Part shown: positions 47,504 to 56,448 of the stretch, one piece after another
How the letters are laid out: every line of letters begins with the position of its first letter
How positions within the stretch are numbered: the first letter of the stretch is position 1
Assembly (NCBI GenBank): GCA_947630665.1
Contig: CANRID010000001.1
Location: 1 to 64,000, forward strand
Length of the DNA stretch: 64,000 bases
DNA from: an uncultured Bacteroidales bacterium
Lineage (GTDB): Bacteria; Bacteroidota; Bacteroidia; Bacteroidales; UBA932
Reading direction: 5' to 3'
Translations under genes and position numbers: made by a program
The notes under the pieces: model-generated
Told to the model about the DNA's origin: nothing
Databases searched by the model: none
What the model saw: the letters and a program-made list of their open reading frames with translations, nothing else

Positions 47504-48637
47504 TTATTTTACGAAAAAATAGTTTTTGAGCCATAATTTCAAGAGGGGATCCAGGAAAATGACTTCCTTCTTCTCGTTGAGAGTGATGATTTCCTTTTTG
47601 GCTAAAGCGGCTTTCAGCCTGTTGACATTCGCAGAAGAATTAAGGTTGTATTCTTCTATGATTCCGCAGGTGCTCAGCTGCGTATGTCCGTCCACTAAGG
47701 CTTTGATAAACCGGAGCTGGTGTTTGCTCAGTACGAAAACCGAATAGTGGAACTGCGGGTAATGCAGATTGACCAAGCATTCGAGCGCCCGGGCTACGAT
47801 CTGTTCGTTGAGACAGCTGCGGGTCAGGTCGAAACAGATGGAGGACAGATGCTGGATATACCAGGCGTGCCCTTCCACCACGTTATAAATATAGGATGCG
47901 AGTTCCGGCCGGATCACTTTTCCCGCCTTGAGGAATCGGTTGATGATATAATCGGAAAATATGCGTTCTTCGATGGGGGCCAGATCTATCTTCTGGACGG
48001 AATTGTAAAAGTATTTTTTCTTTTTGAAAATTTCGTTCATGGAGTTGGTCCTCTCACCTGTAATTATATAGGTGACATTCCGGTGGGTTTTCCATACTTT
48101 TCCCAGAATGCCGAGTATTCTGTCGGAATCTTCGAAAAGCAGCAAGTCCTGGAATTGCTCCAGATATACCAGAATGTGGGAGTTGAAATCTTTCCCCAAC
48201 TTTTCGGGAAATGCCAGCAGTTCTTTGAGCTGGCTCTCCGAGAGCAGTTCCTTGGTTATGTAGGTGAACTGGAGCTTGCCGGACAGGTGCCCGTTCAGTT
48301 TATAGGGCACGGAAGGAAGATATTTTTTCAGGATTTTATTCCATTCCTCGGCGGTGGAGGCGAATTGCGCCGTCAGCTCGTTTATGTATTTGAGCATCAT
48401 GGCTTCCGCACACCGGATGTTAAAGAGATTCAGCGTGCACAGGACATAGGGGTACGATTCCTGTTTCAGCTTGTCGAAAGCGTTGTATATAAGGGACTTT
48501 TTCCCGGTTTTGGGCGGCTCGTAAATGAGAACGTTGTTTCTTTCCCTGATAAGGCTGCACAGCAACGCCAGTTCTTTGGTGCGTCCTATGAACGAGGTGC
48601 CGGTAACAGGGTTATTATATTCGAATGGAGATTCCAT
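47504..48637 (-). CDS. Archaeal-ATPase-like protein with altered Walker motifs
   Basis: 377 residues from the ATG at 48637 (a GTG at 48643 is possible). It has the fold of the archaeal-ATPase/STAND group, starting NNPVTGTSFIGRTKEL, and a winged-helix-like C-terminus (VLSKHQLRFIKALVDGHTQL). The Walker A region reads PPKTGKKS, with Lys47 where Ser/Thr normally binds magnesium. Walker B reads ILVYLEQFQ, with Leu159 replacing the usual Asp. Nucleotide hydrolysis is therefore doubtful. Function unknown; it diverges from rplU. Confidence 0.7.
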   Translation of the reverse strand: MESPFEYNNPVTGTSFIGRTKELALLCSLIRERNNVLIYEPPKTGKKSLIYNAFDKLKQESYPYVLCTLNLFNIRCAEAMMLKYINELTAQFASTAEEWNKILKKYLPSVPYKLNGHLSGKLQFTYITKELLSESQLKELLAFPEKLGKDFNSHILVYLEQFQDLLLFEDSDRILGILGKVWKTHRNVTYIITGERTNSMNEIFKKKKYFYNSVQKIDLAPIEERIFSDYIINRFLKAGKVIRPELASYIYNVVEGHAWYIQHLSSICFDLTRSCLNEQIVARALECLVNLHYPQFHYSVFVLSKHQLRFIKALVDGHTQLSTCGIIEEYNLNSSANVNRLKAALAKKEIITLNEKKEVIFLDPLLKLWLKNYFFVK

Positions 48638-48662
48638 AATCACAATCTTACCTTAAGTTAAG

Positions 48663-48670
48663 CAAATGTA
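48663..48670 (-). promoter_or_regulatory. Candidate -7 element of the ATPase-like gene
   Basis: TACATTTG on the minus strand, 26 bases before the preferred ATG of the ATPase-like gene. No TTTG at -33. Confidence 0.35.
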
Positions 48671-48717
48671 TTAAAAAAATCCAGGACAGAAAGAAAAAAT
48701 AAAAAAAATGAAGAAAT

Positions 48718-48749
48718 TTTGGCCGGAATGATAAAATATGCTACTTTTG
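48718..48749 (+). promoter_or_regulatory. Promoter of rplU-rpmA
   Basis: TTTG (48718-48721), 20 bases, TACTTTTG (48742-48749): a full Bacteroidota housekeeping promoter. It leaves a leader of about 90 bases before rplU. Confidence 0.8.
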
Positions 48750-48847
48750 TAGTCCGAAAATATTTATAAAATAGTTAAGCTATTGGATAAGAGTTGATTA
48801 TAAAATAAGATCGACCGCTTGCTATTAAAACCGTAAAAAATAGATTT

Positions 48848-49156
48848 ATGTACGCAATCGTAGATATTGCAGGACAACAATTCAAAGTCGAGGCCGGGAA
48901 GAAAATTTATGTGAACCGTCTCCCGGAAGAGGTGGGAGCCTCTGTGAATTTCGATAAGGTATTATTGACCGACAATGACGGCCAGGTAAAGGTGGGCGCT
49001 CCTTATGTCGGCGGAGCTGCGGTAAAGGCTACCGTGCTTGAACACCTCAAAGGAAAGAAAGTGATCGTTTTCAAGAAAAAACGCCGCAAGGGCTACACTA
49101 GGAAAAACGGTCATCGTCAGTATTTGACATGCATTCAGATTGAAGAGATTGCTTAA
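48848..49156 (+). CDS. rplU: 50S ribosomal protein L21
   Basis: 102 residues, full length (MYAIVDIAGQQFKVEAGKKI; C-terminal KKRRKGYTRKNGHRQYLTCI). L21 binds 23S rRNA early in large-subunit assembly. It heads the rplU-rpmA pair behind a clear promoter. The leader of about 90 bases could carry a regulatory fold, but only a weak 5-base-pair hairpin (AATAG/CTATT) is seen. Confidence 0.97.
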   Translation: MYAIVDIAGQQFKVEAGKKIYVNRLPEEVGASVNFDKVLLTDNDGQVKVGAPYVGGAAVKATVLEHLKGKKVIVFKKKRRKGYTRKNGHRQYLTCIQIEEIA

Positions 49157-49175
49157 TTAGAAAATTGATTGGATT

Positions 49176-49436
49176 ATGGCTCATAAGAAAGGTGTCGGCA
49201 GTTCGAAGAACGGCCGCGAATCACACAGCAAACGATTAGGCGTTAAATTGTTCGGTGGACAAAGCGCAAAGGCCGGGAATATTATTGTTCGCCAACGGGG
49301 AACCGTGCATAACCCGGGACTGAATGTCGGAATAGGTAAAGACCATACTCTGTATGCTTTGACGGACGGTATCGTTACATTTGTCAAAAAAGCGGAGGGT
49401 AAGTCTTATGTGTCGGTAATGCCTTACAATAACTAA
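49176..49436 (+). CDS. rpmA: 50S ribosomal protein L27
   Basis: 86 residues. It begins directly with [16 protein letters not shown], so it lacks the cleaved N-terminal extension found in many Firmicutes; the N-terminal tail reaches the peptidyl-transferase centre. Signature [15 protein letters not shown] is present. It follows rplU by 19 bases and is followed by a strong terminator. Confidence 0.97.
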   Translation: MAHKKGVGSSKNGRESHSKRLGVKLFGGQSAKAGNIIVRQRGTVHNPGLNVGIGKDHTLYALTDGIVTFVKKAEGKSYVSVMPYNN

Positions 49437-49461
49437 GGGATTGCGGATAATTGAGATATGG

Positions 49462-49491
49462 AGGCGTCCCGGGAGAGGGACGCCTTTTTTT
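49462..49491 (+). terminator. Terminator after rpmA
   Basis: AGGCGTCCC pairs with GGGACGCCT over 9 bases (49462-49470 with 49477-49485), with loop GGGAGA and a run of T. A textbook intrinsic terminator that separates rplU-rpmA from serS. Confidence 0.92.
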
Positions 49492-49549
49492 ATTTCCTTT
49501 CGGAAAGATTATGTTAAAATTGCAGGAAAATAATTAAAAATAAAGGCTT

Positions 49550-50824
49550 ATGTTGACTCTTAAATTGTTAAGAGAACAGCCCGATCGGGTGATCGAAAGG
49601 CTGGCTGTTAAAAATTTCGATGCATCGGAAATCGTATCCCGGATTTTAGAGGCGGATGCGCAAAGGCGGGCCTGCCAGACACAGTTAGACGCCTCTTTGG
49701 CGGAACAGAATGTCCGGGCGAAAGAAATCGGCGCCTTGATGAAACAAGGGAAAAAAGAGGAGGCGGAAGGAATCAAACAGGCGGTAGCGGATCTGAAACG
49801 GAAATCCGCAGAATTGGAGGCGAAAATGGAGGAGGAAAGCAAACGGATGAACGATCTGCTTGTGCTGCTGCCTAATATTCCGTGCGATGCCGTACCTGCG
49901 GGGAAAGGGGCGGAAGATAATGTAGTGGTCAGGGAAGGGGGAGAGAAACCTAATCTGCCGGAAGGCGCCCTGCCTCATTGGGAATTGGCCAAATCTTTGG
50001 ATATCATAGATTTCGATTTGGGCGTGAAAATTACCGGAGCAGGATTCCCCGTATATAAGGGGAAAGGGGCCCGTATTCAGCGTGCGCTCATTTCGTTTTT
50101 CCTGGACCGCAATACTAAAGCCGGTTATTTGGAAATACAGCCTCCGTTGGTGGTAAATGAAATGTCGGCTTACGGAACGGGGCAACTGCCGGATAAAAGC
50201 GCCCAGATGTACTATGTGAATCTGGATAACTTCTATATGATTCCTACGGCAGAGGTACCGGTAACGAATCTGTACAGGGATTGTATCTTGAACAAGTCGG
50301 ATTTTCCGGTGAAAATGACCGCCTATACCCAGTGTTTCCGTCGGGAAGCCGGTTCTTACGGGAAAGATGTCCGGGGCCTGAACCGTCTGCATCAGTTCGA
50401 CAAAGTGGAGATCGTGCAATTGGCGCTGCCGGAAAATTCTTACGATGCTTTAGAGGAAATGGTCCGGCACGTGGAAAGTTTAGTGCAGGCGCTGGAATTG
50501 CCGTATCGTATATTGAGGCTGTGCGGAGGGGATATGAGCTTTACTTCCGCCATTACGTATGATTTTGAGGTTTATTCCGCCGCCCAGGGACGTTGGTTGG
50601 AGGTGAGTTCCGTTTCCAATTTCGAATCTTTTCAGGCGAACCGTCTCAAACTCAGATATAAGGATGAAAACGGCAAAACCCAACTCGCGCATACGCTCAA
50701 CGGAAGCTCCTTGGCATTGCCCCGGATTTTAGCGGCCCTGTTGGAAAATAACCAGGATGAACAGGGGAGGGTCCGCATTCCCGAAGCGCTCCAGGAATAT
50801 ACGGGTTTCCCGATGATCGGTTGA
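49550..50824 (+). CDS. serS: Seryl-tRNA synthetase
   Basis: 424 residues, full length. An N-terminal coiled-coil arm (about 25-105) that grips the long variable arm of tRNA-Ser, then the class II core with TAEVPVTNLYRD, motif 2 FRREAGSYGKDVRGLNRLHQ, and the C-terminal motif 3 segment HTLNGSSLALPRILAALLEN. It charges tRNA-Ser. ruvC follows after 40 bases. Confidence 0.97.
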   Translation: MLTLKLLREQPDRVIERLAVKNFDASEIVSRILEADAQRRACQTQLDASLAEQNVRAKEIGALMKQGKKEEAEGIKQAVADLKRKSAELEAKMEEESKRMNDLLVLLPNIPCDAVPAGKGAEDNVVVREGGEKPNLPEGALPHWELAKSLDIIDFDLGVKITGAGFPVYKGKGARIQRALISFFLDRNTKAGYLEIQPPLVVNEMSAYGTGQLPDKSAQMYYVNLDNFYMIPTAEVPVTNLYRDCILNKSDFPVKMTAYTQCFRREAGSYGKDVRGLNRLHQFDKVEIVQLALPENSYDALEEMVRHVESLVQALELPYRILRLCGGDMSFTSAITYDFEVYSAAQGRWLEVSSVSNFESFQANRLKLRYKDENGKTQLAHTLNGSSLALPRILAALLENNQDEQGRVRIPEALQEYTGFPMIG

Positions 50825-50864
50825 ATCCCCGGAAATTTTGCCACACGGACGAACCCCGCACTCT

Positions 50865-51422
50865 ATGACAGATATCGACAATATAATACTCGGAATCGAC
50901 CCCGGCACCCAGATACTGGGTTTCGGGGTCATTCAGGTTGCGGGGAAAAAGGTCTCGTACGTGGATATGGGGGTAATCGATCTGAAAAAAGATAAGGACC
51001 ATTTCGTTACGCTTCGGAGAATACTCGGGGAAGTCTCGGCGTTGATTGAAAAGTATATGCCCGACGAGCTGGCGGTAGAGGCTCCGTTTTACGGAAAGAA
51101 TCCGCAGGTGATGCTGAAGTTGGGCCGGGCGCAGGGAGCCGCCATTTCCGCCGCCCTGCTTAAAGGCATTCCCATTTTTGAATATGCTCCCCGGAGCGTT
51201 AAACTGGCGGTGACCGGCAAGGGGTCGGCGTCTAAGGAACAGGTCGCCCTGATGGCCCAGCGCTTGCTGAAAATCGATTTTCCTCAGGAGTATCCGGACG
51301 CTACGGATGCTTTGGCGATTGCCTTGTGCCATTATTATCACCGGTCGAATCCATTGATACATACGAAAAAATCGGGCGGCTGGGAAGAGTTCGTCAAACA
51401 AAATCCCGATAAATTATGTTGA
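50865..51422 (+). CDS. ruvC: Crossover junction endodeoxyribonuclease RuvC
   Basis: 185 residues from the ATG at 50865 (an upstream TTG at 50838 is unlikely). The RNase H-like catalytic acids are seen in ILGIDPGTQILGFGV, ELAVEAPFYGKNPQ and the C-terminal YPDATDALAIALCH. It cuts Holliday junctions during recombination. It lies after serS, probably in one transcript. Confidence 0.95.
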   Translation: MTDIDNIILGIDPGTQILGFGVIQVAGKKVSYVDMGVIDLKKDKDHFVTLRRILGEVSALIEKYMPDELAVEAPFYGKNPQVMLKLGRAQGAAISAALLKGIPIFEYAPRSVKLAVTGKGSASKEQVALMAQRLLKIDFPQEYPDATDALAIALCHYYHRSNPLIHTKKSGGWEEFVKQNPDKLC

Positions 51423-51536
51423 GCTTCCTGTACTTTGAATCCGTAATGAAGAAAATAAATCCGTTTTTTTAATTGTCGATTTAACTTTTCGCTTTTTCCG
51501 CAGTCAAAGCAACAGTTAATTCATAATTTTCATTAT

Positions 51537-54344
51537 ATGTTCGGGAGATTTTATTGTCTTGCAGGGATTTTTCTTTCATTGGTGTTTTCCGGTTCCGCTT
51601 ATGCGCAGAATGTATCCGGCAGCAATCGGCGGCCGGACGGTCCTGAACCGAAAGGGACATATATTCAATTGACTCTTGCCGACAGCCTTACCAAGGCTCC
51701 TTTGGATTTCGTAACGGTGTCTTTATGCGTGCAGGGACAGCAGACCCCTTTCAAATATACTTCCAGCGATGCACAGGGAAATGTAATCCTGTCGGGAATA
51801 AAAGAGGGAAAATATATCTTGAAGATGGAATATGTGGGATATAAAACCAAAACGCGGTCCGTACAAGTGGGAAAAGGGGCCAATAAACTGGGTAATATCC
51901 TGATGCAGGAAGATATAAGCGTATTGGATGCCGTGGTGGTAACCGATGTGGCCAATCCGATTACCATCAAGAAGGATACCATAGAATTCAATTCCGCCGC
52001 TTTTAAGATAAACGATACCGATGCCTTGGAAGAATTGCTGAAAAAGTTGCCGGGTGTGGAGGTGGATGCCGACGGAAAGATTACCGCTAACGGGAAAGAG
52101 ATTAATAAAATCATGATCGACGGGAAGGAGTTCGGGTTGAACGATCCTCAATTGGCGACTAAAAATCTGCCGGCCAAGATTGTGGAGAAAGTGAGAGTGG
52201 TGGAGAGGAAATCGGACCAGGCGAGGTTTACCGGCATAGACGACGGGGAGGAAGAAACGGTCATAGATCTGGGCATTAAAAAAGGAATGATGAACGGATG
52301 GATGGGAAATTTCATGGGAGGATACGGGTCCAAAGACCGATACCAGGCGGCCGGGATGGCGGCTAATTTTACGGAGAAAAACCAGATCGCTATCCTGGGC
52401 AGCGGAAATAATACCAATAACCGGTCTGCGGGTGAGGTAGCCGGCATGCGGGGTGGAGGAGGATTCGGTTTCGGCGGGCGAGGGATCACTACCTCGTGGA
52501 TGGGCGCCGTGAATGCCAATACGGAATTGATGGATGGCAAACTGAAATTGCAGGGATATTACGGATACCGGGGTTCTGACCGGGACATTCAGGAAAAGAG
52601 GGCCCGGCAAACCTTGCGGAATGAAAGCGATGATTTGTTCTATAATGAGGAAGGATGGGATAAAAGCATCGACAACAGTCATGATGTACGGGCAGACGTG
52701 GATTATTCCATTTCGGAGAATACTTCGATCCTGTTCAGACCCTCTTTCCGTTTCGGGTACGGAAATTACGAATCTTATAATTCGTTTACCACTCTTACCG
52801 GTATAGACAAGACCAATGAAGGTATGAGCAAATCTTACGGGGACAATGATTCCAAATCGGCCAGCGGAATGCTCCTGTTCCGTCAGCGGTTGGGCAAACC
52901 CGGAAGGACCATTTCCCTGCGGATAGATTACGGATATTCTTCCACCGGAACCGACGGATTCAATTTTTCAGAAACGGATTATTATAAAGAAAATATCGTA
53001 GATTCTTCGGCAGTAATCGACCAGCATTTTAATCAGGACGAGTCGAACTATAATGTGGGAGGGCGTCTTTCCTATACCGAACCGCTCGGACGTAATTTTT
53101 ACATGGAAGCGGCCTACCGTTATAATTACCGGCATACCGATTCGGATAAAAAGACTTATAATGCCGATAAGAACGGAGATTATACCGAACTGGATGATAC
53201 CTATTCGAATTATTACCAGAACGTGTTCGTAACCCAACAGGCGGAGCTGACCTTGCGCAAACAGGAAGAAAAATACAGTCTGAACGTGGGGGCCAGCCTG
53301 CAACCCAGTTATACCAAAAGCATCGGCAGCCAGCGGGACTATAAAAATTCCGTAGCGAATATCTCCCCTTCCGCCCGGTTCGATTACCGGTTCAGCGACA
53401 GCAAATTTTTCAGGGTGAATTACCGGGGCCGTACCAATCAGCCTTCGATCAATCAATTGCAGCCCATCGCGGATAATTCCAATCCGCTGAGGGTAACTGT
53501 CGGAAATCCGGATCTTAAACCGGAATTTTCCCAAAGTCTGTCTTTAGAGTACCGTACCAATAACCGCGAAACATTCAGTTGGTTCGGCACTTGGTTAGAC
53601 GCTTCTTATACTTCCGATAAGATTATTTCTTACAGCCGTTATCGGGAAGACGGAGTGCAGGAGATCAGTTACAAGAATGAAAGCGGTATTTACCGTCTTA
53701 ACGGACGCATAATGTATAACGGACGGATTGCCCACTCCAATTTTTCCATAAACAGTTTTACTAACGCATCTTTTAACAACGGAATAAGTTATAGTAATCT
53801 GTATCCCGACAGCGATGCGTCTAAGGTGGTGACCAAAACTCTCAATGTTTCTGAAAATCTGAGAATTACATACCGGAACGATTATATGGAAATTTCCGCC
53901 GGGGGAAGGGCCAATTATCAGAATGCCTGGTATAATGTGGAAGAAAGAAGCAAAAAGGCTACCTGGACCAATGCCGTAACGGGTATGGTAAACGTGAATA
54001 TCCCGGGGGGCTTCAATATCACTTCCGATATCGCTTACACTTATTATATAGGTTTCGACCAAGGGTACGGAGAAAATTCCACTTTATGGAACGCGGAAGT
54101 GTCGAAGAATCTTTTCAAGAATGCGGCTACGTTGAAATTTAAAATTTATGATATACTTAAACAGGAAAGAAACACTTCCCGGACCACAGCCGATGATTAT
54201 ATTCAGGATGTTCAGAACAATACGCTGGGCCAGTATATCATGGTATCCTTTACGTACCGTTTCGGCAAATTCGGCGGCCGGCCTATGGGGCCTATGGGAC
54301 CTGGCGGTCCGGGCCGAGGTCCTATGAGAGGACCCAGAAGGTAG
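51537..54344 (+). CDS. Outer-membrane beta-barrel protein with carboxypeptidase-D-like N-domain
   Basis: 935 residues. Signal peptide (about 1-24, ending GSAYA), a carboxypeptidase-D regulatory-like domain (about 38-125; APLDFVTVSLC, GNVILSGIKEGKY), a plug-like region (about 130-235; LEELLKKLPGVEVDADGKIT), then a large barrel with many alternating aromatic strands. This fits the OMP_b-brl_3 group of TonB-linked receptors. Odd points: a Gly/Phe-rich insert near 305 (RGGGGFGFGGRG) and a Gly/Pro/Met/Arg tail after the last strand. Ligand unknown. Confidence 0.85.
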   Translation: MFGRFYCLAGIFLSLVFSGSAYAQNVSGSNRRPDGPEPKGTYIQLTLADSLTKAPLDFVTVSLCVQGQQTPFKYTSSDAQGNVILSGIKEGKYILKMEYVGYKTKTRSVQVGKGANKLGNILMQEDISVLDAVVVTDVANPITIKKDTIEFNSAAFKINDTDALEELLKKLPGVEVDADGKITANGKEINKIMIDGKEFGLNDPQLATKNLPAKIVEKVRVVERKSDQARFTGIDDGEEETVIDLGIKKGMMNGWMGNFMGGYGSKDRYQAAGMAANFTEKNQIAILGSGNNTNNRSAGEVAGMRGGGGFGFGGRGITTSWMGAVNANTELMDGKLKLQGYYGYRGSDRDIQEKRARQTLRNESDDLFYNEEGWDKSIDNSHDVRADVDYSISENTSILFRPSFRFGYGNYESYNSFTTLTGIDKTNEGMSKSYGDNDSKSASGMLLFRQRLGKPGRTISLRIDYGYSSTGTDGFNFSETDYYKENIVDSSAVIDQHFNQDESNYNVGGRLSYTEPLGRNFYMEAAYRYNYRHTDSDKKTYNADKNGDYTELDDTYSNYYQNVFVTQQAELTLRKQEEKYSLNVGASLQPSYTKSIGSQRDYKNSVANISPSARFDYRFSDSKFFRVNYRGRTNQPSINQLQPIADNSNPLRVTVGNPDLKPEFSQSLSLEYRTNNRETFSWFGTWLDASYTSDKIISYSRYREDGVQEISYKNESGIYRLNGRIMYNGRIAHSNFSINSFTNASFNNGISYSNLYPDSDASKVVTKTLNVSENLRITYRNDYMEISAGGRANYQNAWYNVEERSKKATWTNAVTGMVNVNIPGGFNITSDIAYTYYIGFDQGYGENSTLWNAEVSKNLFKNAATLKFKIYDILKQERNTSRTTADDYIQDVQNNTLGQYIMVSFTYRFGKFGGRPMGPMGPGGPGRGPMRGPRR

Positions 54345-54386
54345 TGTCTTTTCGGCGGTTTCTTTTTCGGGTTCCGGCTCGGATCG

Positions 54387-55520
54387 TTATTCTTCCGGCA
54401 GACGGCTCCGGCTATAAGTGCGCCATTTTTCTATAAGGGCAGTAAAATCTTCCGGCAGAGGGCTTTCCAAGGAAATCAGCTCGCCGGTGGAGGGGTGGAC
54501 GAATCCTAAGGTGCGGGCGTGGAGGGCATGTCGGGGAAGAAGGGTAAAGCAGTTGTCGATAAATTGTTTGTATTTGTTGTATAAAGTTCCTTTCAGGATC
54601 CTGTCTCCCCCGTACCGGTCATCGTTGAACAAGGGGTGCCCTAAGTAGTTCATGTGTACCCGGATCTGATGGGTGCGCCCGGTTTCCAGTTGGCATTCGA
54701 TAAGGGTAACGTATCCGAACCGTTCCAGGACTTTGTAATGGGTAACGGCGTGTTTGCCGCTTTCTCCCCCGGGAAATACTTTAAAGCGGAGTCTGTCGTT
54801 GGGATCGCGTCCTATATTTCCCGTGACGGTACCTTCGTCTTCCTTGACGTTCCCCCATACTAAGGCTATATATTTGCGCCGGATCGTATGGTCGAAGAAC
54901 TGTTTGGCCAGATGTAGCTGGGCTTCATCGTTTTTGGCTACCACAAGCAGACCGGAGGTGTTTTTATCGATCCGGTGTACCAATATCCCCATGCGCTCGT
55001 CTTCTTTGCCGGGTTCCTGCCGCAGCCCCAGATGATAGGCCAGGGCGTTTACGAGCGTGCCGGAAAAATGTCCGAATCCGGGATGCACTACCAATCCGGC
55101 CGGTTTGTTTATCACCAGCAGATCCCGGTCTTCGTATACGATATCTAACGGAATATTTTCCGGACGGATCTCCGTCATGCGGCGCTGGTACGGAAGGACG
55201 ATCGTAACGATGTCTAACGGCTTTACTTTGTAATTGGCCTTCACCGTATTCCCGTTTACCCTTACATATCCCGCCCCGATAGCCAGCTGTATCCGGTGGC
55301 GGGAAGTCTTTTCCATGTGTTCGGTGATATATTTGTCTACCCGCAGCAGGGATTGTCCTTTGTCGATAACGAATCTGTAATGTTCGAACATGCCCGAATC
55401 CTCTCCCTGATGTTCGAAATCTTCATTTTCGGACAGGACATCGTCGCTTTCCGGAAGGTCTTCTTCCGGAAAATCTGTTTTCAGGATATCTTTCTCCTGG
55501 AAATCTTCTTTTTTTGCCAT
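54387..55520 (-). CDS. rluD: RluD-family large-subunit pseudouridine synthase
   Basis: 377 residues. An acidic N-terminal extension (about 1-45, rich in Asp/Glu) precedes an S4 domain (RVDKYITEHMEKTSRHRIQL). The RluA/RluD catalytic domain follows, with the active Asp in VHRIDKNTSGLLVVAK. It modifies 23S rRNA helix 69 if RluD proper; the exact target is inferred. It starts 36 bases after the PASTA gene stop and converges with the barrel gene. Confidence 0.92.
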   Translation of the reverse strand: MAKKEDFQEKDILKTDFPEEDLPESDDVLSENEDFEHQGEDSGMFEHYRFVIDKGQSLLRVDKYITEHMEKTSRHRIQLAIGAGYVRVNGNTVKANYKVKPLDIVTIVLPYQRRMTEIRPENIPLDIVYEDRDLLVINKPAGLVVHPGFGHFSGTLVNALAYHLGLRQEPGKEDERMGILVHRIDKNTSGLLVVAKNDEAQLHLAKQFFDHTIRRKYIALVWGNVKEDEGTVTGNIGRDPNDRLRFKVFPGGESGKHAVTHYKVLERFGYVTLIECQLETGRTHQIRVHMNYLGHPLFNDDRYGGDRILKGTLYNKYKQFIDNCFTLLPRHALHARTLGFVHPSTGELISLESPLPEDFTALIEKWRTYSRSRLPEE

Positions 55521-55556
55521 TCGTTCTTTTTTCGGTTTTTCCGGAATGATCCTGAT

Positions 55557-56396
55557 TTATTTGCCGGCATCCCGGATCAGACTCTTGTCTTTGGTAAGAT
55601 AAACCGTAACGGGGGAACCCATTGCCACAGTAGTATCCGCAGGTACGGGAGATTGTTTATAAACAATGGCTTCTAACGAATCCGAATAAGTGTGGACGGT
55701 CCCGTCGAATACGACTTTCCCCAGATTTACCGAATTGTCGGTGAGCTTTTCTTTTATAAGAGGATACGGAGTAGCGGTAAGATCCGGAATATAAGTTTGC
55801 CCGTCCTCGGGGTTCATGCCCAGAACCAGATCGATCTCGCTTTCTCCGGGTACGGGGGATCCGGCTGCTACCGGAGTTCCTTTATATTTCTGATCCAATA
55901 CGTTATTGGTCGCAAGGTCTTCTACGTATATCAGTTTGCCCACCTTTAGCTGGCTGGCCGTAAGTTCGGCCTGCGCTTGTCTTAATGAAAATCCCACCAA
56001 GGAGGGCATTTTGACCGTTTTAGGGGCTTTCGCATTGATTGTAAGCAATATTCTCCTGTTTTTCTTTACCTTGCTCCCCGCCACAGGGTTCTGTTTATAA
56101 ACCGCCCCGGGCGCCATCCGGGTTATATATACGGAATCGGTTACCTCCAACCGGAGCGAAGCTTCGTCCGCCGTCCGGCGGGCCTCTTCCATACTCATAT
56201 TTGCAAAATCCGGAACGTCCTGTTCCCGGTTATGCCTCGTAATGACCTTTAAAAGGGAAAACAGAAGGAAGACGACAAGACTCAAGACTATGACGGCCAT
56301 ATATACATTTTTCATCAACCAGTTCCGGTACCAGGGAACTTCCGTGTTCTTTTTCGTCTTGTGCGTATTGTTTTTGCTTTTTGTTCCGGTATTCAT
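55557..56396 (-). CDS. PASTA-domain membrane protein
   Basis: 279 residues from the ATG at 56396; the longer open frame to 56516 would overlap mqnE and lacks support. A short basic cytosolic part, one membrane helix (VYMAVIVLSLVVFLLFSLLK), then three PASTA units outside (DVPDFANMSMEEARRTADEA; VKMPSLVGFSLRQAQAEL; IPDLTATPYPLIKEKL). PASTA units bind muropeptides or lipid II. No kinase or transpeptidase domain is attached. The neighbour rluD is commonly linked to such genes in Bacteroidota. Confidence 0.87.
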   Translation of the reverse strand: MNTGTKSKNNTHKTKKNTEVPWYRNWLMKNVYMAVIVLSLVVFLLFSLLKVITRHNREQDVPDFANMSMEEARRTADEASLRLEVTDSVYITRMAPGAVYKQNPVAGSKVKKNRRILLTINAKAPKTVKMPSLVGFSLRQAQAELTASQLKVGKLIYVEDLATNNVLDQKYKGTPVAAGSPVPGESEIDLVLGMNPEDGQTYIPDLTATPYPLIKEKLTDNSVNLGKVVFDGTVHTYSDSLEAIVYKQSPVPADTTVAMGSPVTVYLTKDKSLIRDAGK

Positions 56397-56416
56397 TTGA
56401 CATGGTTTTAACCTTA

Positions 56417-56424
56417 CAAAAGTA
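56417..56424 (-). promoter_or_regulatory. Candidate -7 element of PASTA-rluD
   Basis: TACTTTTG on the minus strand, 20 bases before the preferred PASTA ATG, supporting that start. No good -33 match. Confidence 0.4.
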
Positions 56425-56448
56425 AGAAAAAAAATGTAAAACCTTCTT

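Noticed and set aside
50838..50864. TTG as the ruvC start
   Set aside because: The ATG at 50865 begins directly before the conserved ILGIDPGT motif, as in other RuvC proteins.
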